Shown one piece after another: positions 39,867 through 49,859 of a stretch of DNA of 64,000 bases. The stretch lies in the NCBI RefSeq assembly GCF_000003815.2, contig NC_049987.1:25027846-25091845 (forward strand). The letters run 5' to 3'. The notes beneath the pieces were generated by a model. The model had not been told where the DNA came from, ran no database searches, and saw only the letters and a list, made by a program, of their open reading frames with translations. This DNA is from Branchiostoma floridae (taxonomy: Eukaryota; Chordata; Leptocardii; Amphioxiformes; Branchiostomatidae). The translations under genes were made by a program, and so were the position numbers. Position 1 is the stretch's first letter. Each line of letters starts with the position of its first letter.

Positions 39867-41057
39867 TCGGTAGACTAATCAAGGTATAAGCTCCTATATT
39901 CATACATTTTCCAGAGAAACAGTTGTAAACGGACGAAAAAACACAATACCAAAACTGCTGGTATTTAATAATGGAATTTCCTTTGTAACAAGCCTGAACC
40001 AACTCTAGACTTTTTTCCTGTTCTCCAAAGCTTGTGAACTCTGCTCATTTGAGTCCGGACCACTGAAGAAGCCACATTGATGAAACCTGTCTGTGTGACA
40101 GACTGAATAAAAGTTGTAAACGGGAACTCTGCGGCTCCGGCTGTCTTACTGAGGAGTGACTGTAGTGAGAAAGATGTCGGTTAGCATGGGGATCAGTCCG
40201 CTCCATGCATAGTAGTTATCCTCCTTTGGACACTGATAGTTAAGAGCAAATGTCTGTAAGGTTTAAACAATGGTGGCAAGGGTAAAAAAATGATTTGGCT
40301 CATATTTTGCACAATACTTGACCCACAATCCCTTAAAATAGCCTTCTTTTAGATCAAAACTCCTTGTTGCAACGGGAAAATCAAGTTTTCTTGCCATTTT
40401 CCCCAAATTATTATACTTTACGGCAATATCACTGCAACTCCTTTGATCGTATCGTCAGAACAAAACAAAACAAGATCTGAATAGAACAACATTTTCGCTT
40501 TTTAAATGTCGTTATGAAATGTTCAGCGAGATAAATTTCAGTGCTTGGGTAGCATCAAAACAATGCAATGTTTCAAGCTTCTTAAAATGTAATTTTTGGC
40601 CCAACTTTTTAACGCGGCTATAAGTGATTAAGTGCCGTTCTGGTAATTTTTGGGGCTTGAAATTTGCACCATGTAGAGATAATTTGTACATCTATCATAT
40701 GCATTGTTGCAAAATTGGTAACTTGTTTGGTCACTTCTTTGGTTGTCACGTGTTTGTCCTGAAAAGTAGGCCATTTTTTGCGTTTTGAGGAATTTTTTTA
40801 TTTTAGCCATGTTCAAAGTACTACATTTGACAATACAAAAGTAATTTAAATAAAATTCTTGTCAAAGGTATATCTATGTAGTCTAATGTATTGTCTATCA
40901 AATAAATGCTGTCAATCACTGTTATTGAGAAAGAACATGACAACATGACTGAAATAAAAGTTCTAAAAACAAATTCTGAAAGTCTCTGTTTGAAAAGATG
41001 AACTGAATGTAAGTTACAGCAGTTCACAGCGCTATGTCATGATAGACTTTATATATT
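39867..41057. other. Non-coding sequence between R1 copies 1 and 2
   Basis: No gene is supported. Parts at 40905-41057 ('gtcaatcactgttattgaga') repeat the sequence before R1 copy 1 (39490-39645), so the duplicated unit extends upstream of R1. Confidence 0.55.
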
Positions 41058-41285
41058 TTACCCAAAATAGCTGGAGGGGTCTGCGACGTCTCTAGAAAAA
41101 CATGTACAAATGACTACATTACGAGTTCTCACGTAGAAACTTTTTGATGTTTCTCCCTCCCAGCTTGGATTAACTCCTTTTCCCAGAAAATTAGTCTGCC
41201 ATTTGCAGAAAAACAAAATGCCATTCGCACCACCTGATGCCACGTCATCTCTCCAGATAAAGGCAAATGTGGCCTTAATTTGCCA
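41058..41285 (+). repeat. Duplicated upstream block R1, copy 2
   Basis: Matches R1 copies 1, 3 and 4 along its length ('agaaaattagtctgccattt', 'gccacgtcat'). It is followed about 1 kb later by promoter block copy A; most of the spacing is a hAT MITE and other inserts. Confidence 0.85.
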
Positions 41286-41626
41286 GATTAAAACCCAGTA
41301 CATTAAGAACGGTGGATCATCATTTCCCTAGTCATAAACCATGTCAAAACACATCATCGAATATCTCATCGCTGCCAATTTTGCTCAGTTTCCAGGACTT
41401 CCATATGTGACAGGCGGAACTCTCGCTACCACTGTACAGCGGCTCTCCGGCAATCCACAGTGAAAATAACCTGCAATACTTTAAGTATGAGCTTGCAGCA
41501 ATGGGTCCAACCAACACAATGTTTTCTGAATATTCTAATGAGTTTGACGAGTAGTAAAATAACACATGAGAAATAAGTGATACGCACCTAAGCAATACAG
41601 AATTGTACAATAACAATGGTATACAC

Positions 41627-42059
41627 TAGGGCTGGGTACCGGTACAGAAAATTCAGGTCCAGGTCCGGTTCAGGTCCAGAGGATCAGGTCCAGGTCCGGA
41701 CCTGAACCTGGACCTGATTCAGTATGACTCATACCAATGGTCCATTTTACTACAAAGAAATTTGTTTGGTGAAGTATTAGACTCACACTGGCGCTTAAAA
41801 ATTATACAACGCTAACTGCACCGGTACGATTGGCTGTAAAACTTGGTAGAAATTATTATAAACTCTACTCTACTTCACTCTTGTTATTTTCTTCCATCTA
41901 CAAGCGCTAAAACGTGTGAATGCCTGATAAAATAATCTGTTAATTTTGTAATCGGTCCAACATTCGGTCCACCTATTTTTTTCAGGTCCGGTTTTTCTGG
42001 ACCGGTCCAATACGAAAAACCGTTTTTGTACCGGTGCGCTGTACCGATACCCAGCCCTA
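41627..42059. mobile_element. hAT-type MITE with 8-bp target duplication
   Basis: Inverted ends 'tagggctgggtaccggtac' and 'gtaccgatacccagcccta' are flanked by a perfect 8-bp duplication 'gtatacac' (41619-41626 and 42060-42067). Inside are 'caggtccaggtcc' repeats near the left and 'ggtccggtttttctggaccg' near the right. It is 433 bp with no ORF. An 8-bp TSD and TAGGG/CCCTA ends are hAT hallmarks. Confidence 0.93.
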
Positions 42060-42320
42060 GTATACACGCCTCAGTTTTCAAATTTAGAGAATGTACATAT
42101 TTTTTTTTAGATAGCCAGAAGTTGCTTTTTTTACATAGAAAACATGCTAAAAAGTGGAATGCTGCTTCTCGGCTTTTCATATGGAGATAAATAACAAGCT
42201 CAACTAAAGATGGAGAACGATATCTCAAATTTGTAAATTTGTAATATTCTAGAGGGATTCAAATATGATTGCTCAGCTTCTAGAATTGTGGCATGTAAAG
42301 ACTGGGTTGTGTTTCTTAAA

Positions 42321-42736
42321 TTCATATTTCACATACCTGAATGAAACGTCTGTTGTTTTGTTAACGTATTCTATGCTAATCGAAGTATAATTCTGTGTTG
42401 CCCTCCTCCCGAAGGAATGGTTCCTGCCAACTCTCAAATCTGAATTGACCAATCACAGCTCGTCATTAGCATAATGACATACAGTCAGCATACTAAACCT
42501 TCAATATCACATATGTAATATGTTATACATAAACATATATATAAACACTGCATTCTGCCTGATGATATGCGATTAGCTCGCAGTCACGGTAAACACACCA
42601 AGAAAGCTGTCGCCACCTAGAACTCGAGACACATCTTCAGGAAGCAGTATCGTCTTTAGTCGCATCTTTAGGGAGCGGTAACGTCTTGAGTTACATCTTC
42701 AGGAAGCGTTAACGTCTGCAGAGGTTGCACGTGAGT
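42321..42736 (+). promoter_or_regulatory. Promoter and untranslated first exon, copy A
   Basis: A CCAAT box (42449-42453) and a TATA box (tatataaa, 42538-42545) precede a transcript-like segment ending in a strong donor, 'ttgcac|gtgagt' (GT at 42731). The whole block matches copy B (44725-45110), including both boxes and the donor. The exon (about 42570-42730) has three units of a 31-33 bp repeat around 'catcttcaggaagc'. It is inferred to be a first exon for the type II YWTD gene 7 kb downstream; no other plus-strand gene lies between. Confidence 0.6.
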
Positions 42737-43214
42737 AGGGGAAACTGAATTTTTCTTAATTTTAATGTTTTCCCTAGTACATATTTGTGCCTCCAATTCT
42801 GAGGCAGCTATTTTCATTAACAAAATTGCCTCGGGTAGGAAAGTAAGTGAAGCATAAGTACTGCTTTACAAGAACAAATCCTCCATTCTTTTCTTCCATC
42901 GGGAGTTGTTTTGCTTCAAATGTCGGTGTAACAAAACTCCACGGGCCAGCCTAGCAAACGGCTTCCCCTGGTGCCCAATTGTCAGATATAATCACCATCC
43001 ACCCTAGATCTGAGCTTAAGTTACTTTTTGCTGGCTGAAATAAGTGGAAACATAGACAATCACTTTAAAAACAATACCTCAATTTTTCATGGATGTAAAA
43101 ACAATACCTCGGAGGCTGAATTGACTAATAAACACAAACATAGGAACGGTATGAAAACAGATTCAAACCATGTATATTTCTAAACTATCATACAGCCTCA
43201 TACGTTCGTCAGTC

Positions 43215-43450
43215 TAAAACGGTGGGAACTGGGGTGTGCAGAGAAAGGGTCTGCAATGTCTCAAGAAAAACACGTGGATTCAATGATTATAGAAACAGTT
43301 CTCACGTACCAACCTTCAGATGTTTCTCCCTCTCAGTAAAGATTAACTTCTTTTCCCAGAAAATTAGTCTGCCATTTGCAGAAAAACAAAATGCCATTCG
43401 CACCACCTAATGCCACGTCATCCGTTTCGATAAGACAAAAGTGGCCTGCT
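43215..43450 (+). repeat. Duplicated upstream block R1, copy 3
   Basis: Matches the other R1 copies ('gatgtttctccctctcag', 'tcttttcccagaaaattagt'). No promoter block follows this copy. Confidence 0.85.
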
Positions 43451-43564
43451 GTTGGTGTGTTTTGTGTACCGGGTATATTGTGAATTATCATACTGGAGTT
43501 CTGTTAACTTAAGGCCTCATCAATTCAAATGCAGTTAGCTTTAGATTAGAGTAAGACACATACT

Positions 43565-43596
43565 GTATTGTGTGTGTGTGTATTAGCACCTATGTT

Positions 43597-43631
<35 letters not shown>

Positions 43632-43665
43632 TTATAGGCACGTCTGTGTGTGTGTCTGCGTGCAG
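43565..43665 (+). repeat. TG microsatellite
   Basis: (TG)n interrupted by short A/T-containing stretches. The Cys-Val-rich open frame here is an artefact. Confidence 0.95.
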
Positions 43666-44030
43666 TTATGGACACTCTTATATTCGAAATGCTACAGTAT
43701 ACGAGTATTACTGGGCTGTGCTTTGACGTTTCTGACACCTGTCAATCACTGTTATTGAGAAAGAATATCACCATATAGCTGAAATAAAAAGATTGCATAC
43801 GGCTCATGTTATAGAGTCAATTCCGAGTCACCGAGAGGGTTTTGAAATAATATTTGTAGTAAGTTTGAACTATTCTAAGTAAAGAATATTTCAACCACTG
43901 AAGTTCTAAACTGCTCAAACAATTGAAAACATGTTTGAACCTATCTTTATATGTTGGAAACATTCGGAAATTGATGGTACAAATATCTCTCTATTTACAA
44001 CAATTTATAAACATCTATGTGCTTTTGTTA

Positions 44031-44062
44031 TTGTTGGAACATGTGACCACATGTTCCAACAA
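44031..44062. repeat. Palindrome 'ttgttggaacatgtg'
   Basis: Two perfect 15-bp arms around 'ac'. A second overlapping palindromic run, 'catgtgatcacatgtgatca', is near 44287. Both lie in an AT-rich region with many 'gttggaaca' and 'ttctaaa' words. Confidence 0.85.
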
Positions 44063-44534
44063 TTTGCGTCATTTTTCTCCATAAAAACATTTATTACCAC
44101 CATAAACCAAGCTGCTTAGCTGGGTCTTTTGTTCGGGTCTTGTATTTTTAGATTTTCTTTAGCAGACACTAATGGCTCTTTTGTGAGGAGTCAGACAGAC
44201 AGAATTTTCTGTACTTGGCAGGTATGCGTGAATTGCTCTCTCCCCAGCCCACTGACCCAGTTTTACCATTTTGTTTCCATGTTCGAACATGTGATCACAT
44301 GTGATCACAAATGATGGATCTATGTTGGAACAGTTTAGAAACTAACAGAAATAATGTATTGATGTTAGAAATGTTTCTAACATGAATGAACACTATAGAA
44401 AATATTTAGAACACAATAGTTCTAAACAGTTACTTATCAAAGTTAAAATGTTATAAAGATTTCCAAAATGTTGGAACAAAAGGCAAGAAATACCCTCTTG
44501 GTAATGCAGAATCGACTCTAGTACACCTATTATA

Positions 44535-44716
44535 TTTTACCCAAATGGCCTGCGACATCTCCAAAAAACACAGGGATTTAATGCCTACACTGAGTGCTGA
44601 CGCCGAACTTTTTGATGTTTCCCCTCCCAGCCCAGATTAACTCCTTATCCCAGAAAATTAGTCTGTCATTTGCAGAAAAACAAAATGCCATTCTTACTGC
44701 GTCATGCCACGTCATC
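44535..44716 (+). repeat. Duplicated upstream block R1, copy 4
   Basis: Directly precedes promoter block copy B with only a few bases between, which shows the original arrangement of the two blocks. Confidence 0.85.
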
Positions 44717-44724
44717 CCTCTATA

Positions 44725-45110
44725 TTCATATTTCGTATACCTGAATGAAACGTCTGTTGTTTTGTTTGCGTTTTCTATGCTATTCTTAATAATTCTGTAT
44801 CTGCCCTCCCCCGAAGGAATAGTTCGTGCCAACTCTCAAATCTAAATTGACCAATCACATCTCATCATTAGCATAATGATATACAGTTAGCATATTAAAC
44901 CTATAATATCACATATGTATTATGTTATACATATAAATATCTATACACACTGCATTTTGCCTGATGATAAGCGTTCAGATCGCAGTCACGGTAAACACAC
45001 CCAGAGAGCTGTCGCCATCTAGAACTCGGGTTGCATCTTCAGGAAGCAGCAACGTCTTGAGTCGCATCTTCAGGGAGCGGTAACGTCTACAGAGGTTGCG
45101 CGTGAGTAGG
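44725..45110 (+). promoter_or_regulatory. Promoter and untranslated first exon, copy B
   Basis: CCAAT at 44851-44855, TATAAATA at 44932-44939, and donor 'ttgcgc|gtgagt' (GT at 45102). The predicted exon is about 44965-45101, with two units of the 'catcttcaggaagc' repeat (three in copy A). It is the closest candidate promoter to the coding start at 49860. First-exon use and splicing to the acceptor at 49803-49804 are inferred. Confidence 0.62.
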
Positions 45111-48100
45111 GATATCTGAATTTTACTTAAGCTTGCGCCTCCAATTCTGAGGTAGCTATTTTCATTAACAAAATGGTTTGGGCGTGTCCTTTTTTTTCAA
45201 CAGTTTCAAACCAGATAGACTGCTCCTTGGTTTGTAATTACTCTGTTTTACATTAATACTTGTAGTTGTTTATGTCCCTAATGACATTTTACACAGAAAG
45301 ATGGGTGAATCCTAAAGTATAATATCTCAGGTAAAACATTTCATGAACAAGCATGTCTGAAAAGTACACGTCAGCAACAAGCCCAGCTAATACAGTAGGT
45401 AGGGACTTCAAAGCTCCGTGTTGATTGGATTTGTCTGCTGCTCCCAGACTCCTACACGGCCCTCCACGGGCGTTGGCTGGAGGGAGGGAGGGAGGGTAGC
45501 AAGGGAGGGGTAGGTTTGTGGACAGGCATCCATTGTATGCGGTTAAACAATTTTTGTTCGTTCTGCTCGGATATCAGGATCAAGCCGATAGTATGGGGTG
45601 GGGTATCGACGTTATTTCAGGATTGCTCAATCTTTCATTTTCAGTGTGTATCTAAACATTCACAGTACTTGCTGTAATGTAGCATGTTAGATGAAGATGT
45701 CTCAAGGAAACAAACGTTGTTGAAGAAACATCTCGAATATGTAATGTACGTCTGTGGTGCGCCTCATGTTCCACATGATGTGCTGTGGCTTCTCTCAATT
45801 TAGATAAATCATGCAGTTTTTATTAGTCGGTTGCCTTGACGATTGGATTTGCACATAAGAGGAACGCGTAAGCTGATGCGATTGGTTAATTGTATTGATG
45901 CAATATCCAGAAAGAAGAAAAGGTCAGGGGTTACTTTATTGATACTTTGAGTCGTTTTCTGTGTTTCGACGGCGCTATGTGATGCTGTAAGCTTTTTTTA
46001 CGAGGAATCCTCACGCTTGTGTGTTTGATAATCATTACCTCCATGAAAAATGGTGGTATAGTTTTGGCTCCGCGTATCTGTGTGTGTGTGTGTGCGCGCA
46101 TCCAGTGCAATAACCTCAGGATGGATTGTGATGGTATTGAGTAAGTGGGTAGGTGTTCTTCACGCAGCGGTCAAGGCCAATTTTGGGCCTCATGGTGGTT
46201 GGCCTTAGTACGGCAGCAGAATTTTTTTTATATCTTTTGCCCTGGATATGCTGTGATCCTGATTTTTAGAGGTACCCCGTACCTACTTTTAGTGTAAGGA
46301 TGAATGTTTCGGCTCCCGCCCCTAGCAGCTTACTCGGGAACCGCAAGGTGTTTTGCTAAACTTTTTCAGAGGGATAACTGAGTGAATTGATATTCGGTAT
46401 GCAGGTAGCATAGAAAAAAAATATATATAATGGGTAACAAATTATGCAAATCAGTGCTAAATTCACATAATGAATTGAGAAAATCTATCATTCCATTGTT
46501 TTCCATTATAGAAGTGATAGTTTGCCCATTATAGAAACTAGTGCTTAATTTGTCTTCGAAACAAAAGTGTACAGGTTCCAGGTCACAGCAGGAGTTATTG
46601 TTTACCATAAAAACAGACACTTTCCTGATTGCCGTGGCTCTGCTTGTCCCCGGGTTAGATTACCATAATCAGTTATCCCTCTAGCGCCACTGCCATGAAT
46701 GTGCATTTAAGATTTGCAATAAGTATCTTGCAAACACCATCATTCAAAATAGATTATACCACTTCTAACCTTTATAAAAAATGGGAAACGAATTATGGAT
46801 TAATCATGGATTACTTGTATTACCTGTAATTTACTATCATACCATTATATTCATGTATGTATCATTGTATTTATTTGTCTTTGTAACAAATAAATGTTGA
46901 GATCCCTTGAAAATCAGTCTGACTGACAACCCAACCTTATTCCCTTCGTGAAACGAAGGGTTTGTAGTCAGTGCCGTTTTGATGTCAGGTGGTCGTTTGT
47001 CAGCTTGATAACTAGGGAACGCGTGGATGGTTGGTTTTAATATTTGGTGTGTGGGTAGGATTAGACATGACGAAGGAATGACAGGAATTGCGTTACGGCA
47101 GGGCGCTCTAGCGGTGTGTTATGGTACTGCTGCGGAACTTCCGGTTTTGCTATTTTTTGTTTGAGACTTGTTTGGGTGATGATTTGTAAGTGGTCGGTAG
47201 CTGTGTAAAAGCATAGTAAGGTGTGTAAGTTTTGGCCACCTAGGGGTTTCGCAGGTGCGTTGAAAGTAATTCTTGTTTTAGGTTTTGAGAAGGAATAATG
47301 CACGAAGGGGTTGATGGATGTTAATGACTGTAGGTATGCTGACAGCTTACGTAATGATGTACATAATTGTATACTTGTTTTGCAAATTAGGTGGTAATTT
47401 GGTTGATACAATGTGGTAATTTGGTTGAGACAAGGTATGTGTAGAAACCTTATATATGGTGTGTGAACAGTCCAGCTGCGTAAGACCATGACAGATTGAT
47501 CTGATTTTTGGTATGTGGGTAGTTCTTGAGAAGGAGATGAAACGTACGAGGTGTTTTTTCGTCTAGTGGCTTCTGACGGTTTTGCAGGGGATGTTTGTAC
47601 TTGAAAAATAGTGTTTAGTGTGTTACGTGTGGCGATTACGCAATAGTGGGTTATATTTAGGAGTTACGTCATTCAGTTGTGCATGGGCCCCGTCCCCACA
47701 GGAAGTGACCCCAAAGGTCAGAGTTGCGCAATAGAGGACAGCACGACTTATATATACCAGACGATTACAAGACAATGGTACTATAAGGACAGCACATTAT
47801 ACATGATGGGGTGTAAATGTTTCCTATAAGATTTGATAATCTGTAGATTAAGGGCAATGAATAAGGGCAATGATGATATTGTTTACAGGGGCCTACATGT
47901 ATATTATACGTTTTAAAAGGGTTGTACATGTAACAGTTACTACTGGTACAATACATTGTTGAACAAAGCAGGGTTTGTTTTTCACAGTAACTTGTAGTCA
48001 TTGATGAGATTGTTTATAGTGATTGTACATCAGACATATAGGATGCACAATGTAGTGGACTGCATTGTGAAACAAAGAATGCTACATCATCATTGTTGCA

Positions 48101-48927
48101 AGCAACAAGTCGGCAATAATGATCTGTAAAGGGGGCTGTACAAAGAAAAACTATAATTTATAATATCACCTTGTAGAAACGTCCATGCAATGTATCAAGT
48201 CGTCAATATTGACAATATTGATCCGTCAACCCTTCCCTTGTTATTACAATCTAAAGGGATGATTCGATTGCGTACGCGCGGAAAACTTGCTGTCAATTCC
48301 GGGAATTTTTACCAATCGGACATGTCTAGTACACACTCAGTTAGGCTAATATTTCTCTCTTTGTTAGTTAGAGTCCATTCCAAGTCATCGTGCGGATGTT
48401 TGTTGTCATTGTTTAGAAATGATTTTAAAGTTATGTAATTATATGTCTAGAATCGACATTTGATACTTCAGAAATATTTTAAACATTATTTCAATTTTAT
48501 AAATATTTCCTCGGTCCTGTAAAACTTTGGAAATATTCATGTTGTGGAATTAGATACTTCTAATGGTTTCTAAATATTGATAACAGCATTCTACCATTAT
48601 TTACCATTTTCTACCATTTTTTGTAACATTTTGTAAATGGGTCAGTTTTATGGGGGCAATTAACTAATTTAACCATTTGGCAAAGTTTACAAATATTTGT
48701 AAGTGTGAAAGAATCACACAGAGGTTTCACAATTATTCTAAAGAAATATTTTGTACAGTTACTTTCAAAATGTTTCTAAACTATTCAAATGAATTCAAAT
48801 AGATAAAAATTTTCTTAGTCAGTTTTAAAAAAATCAATTAAAGTGGCTCAGATATTCTTTTATTCAACATAATTAAGACTTTAAACAACTATCACCTAAA
48901 ACCCTCACGCATATGGTGACTTGACTA
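45111..48927. other. Candidate 5' intron or intergenic sequence, no coding exon
   Basis: A (GGGA)n tract is at 45480-45495. Microsatellite-associated repeats with 'ggtgtgtgggtag' are at about 46075-46300, 46950-47060 and 47480-47530. A short hairpin is 'cccttcgtgaaacgaaggg' (46941-46959). AT-rich repeats fill 48430-48900. No ORF shows family features. Confidence 0.55.
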
Positions 48928-49309
48928 NNNNNNNNNNNNNNNNNNNNNNNNNNNNNNNNNNNNNNNNNNNNNNNNNNNNNNNNNNNNNNNNNNNNNNNNN
49001 NNNNNNNNNNNNNNNNNNNNNNNNNNNNNNNNNNNNNNNNNNNNNNNNNNNNNNNNNNNNNNNNNNNNNNNNNNNNNNNNNNNNNNNNNNNNNNNNNNNN
49101 NNNNNNNNNNNNNNNNNNNNNNNNNNNNNNNNNNNNNNNNNNNNNNNNNNNNNNNNNNNNNNNNNNNNNNNNNNNNNNNNNNNNNNNNNNNNNNNNNNNN
49201 NNNNNNNNNNNNNNNNNNNNNNNNNNNNNNNNNNNNNNNNNNNNNNNNNNNNNNNNNNNNNNNNNNNNNNNNNNNNNNNNNNNNNNNNNNNNNNNNNNNN
49301 NNNNNNNNN
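48928..49309. other. Assembly gap (382 N)
   Basis: A run of N upstream of the YWTD gene. It could hide a 5' exon. Confidence 1.
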
Positions 49310-49565
49310 TTTTGCCAATCGAACGTACCATTTTCTGTAAGGCTAGCCCCTGAGATGTCTACAAAAAACACCCTCCAACCACCACACCCTCGCCTATTTC
49401 ACGAAGGTTGAGTTCTACGAACGCTTGTTCACATTATTATGTAAAATCTGGGCAGTTTAGGTGTGGCTAAGGCAGGCAAAACTCTGTGCTTATTGATTAC
49501 CTTAAAAATACCTTTGTCCATTTCGGGGCTTTCCGCATCCACATTGGATAGTGGAATGATCGTCA

Positions 49566-49708
49566 GTCTGCCGTTTGGAGCTGTGAGGACCAATATTCAG
49601 GGGCTAGTTGAAGACTAACCGTATAAAATCTGCCGAAATGACTGATTTTATACGGTTAATCTTCAGATAGCCTCTGATCATTGGTCCTCTCGGCTTCAAA
49701 CGGCAGAC
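49566..49708. mobile_element. Foldback element with 65-bp arms
   Basis: Left arm 49566-49630 ('gtctgccgtttggagctgtg' to 'ccgtataaaatc') is the inverse of right arm 49644-49708, with a 13-bp loop. It is followed at once by a copy of the 'catatccagttgcttgagta' repeat. Confidence 0.88.
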
Positions 49709-49859
49709 CAACCGTTTCAAAAGTCATATCCAGTTGCTTGAGTAACTACTTTTTGGATTACATACATTACAGACATACAAAGGAACTGTTTATCTTACCT
49801 ATAGAACAACCAACAGCGATCCCAACATCAGTCCATACGCTGTTACACACGAGCTGACC

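Noticed and set aside
47061-47489. Minus-strand 142-residue open frame
   Set aside because: No recognisable domain and no splicing or promoter support; the region is made of microsatellite-associated repeats.
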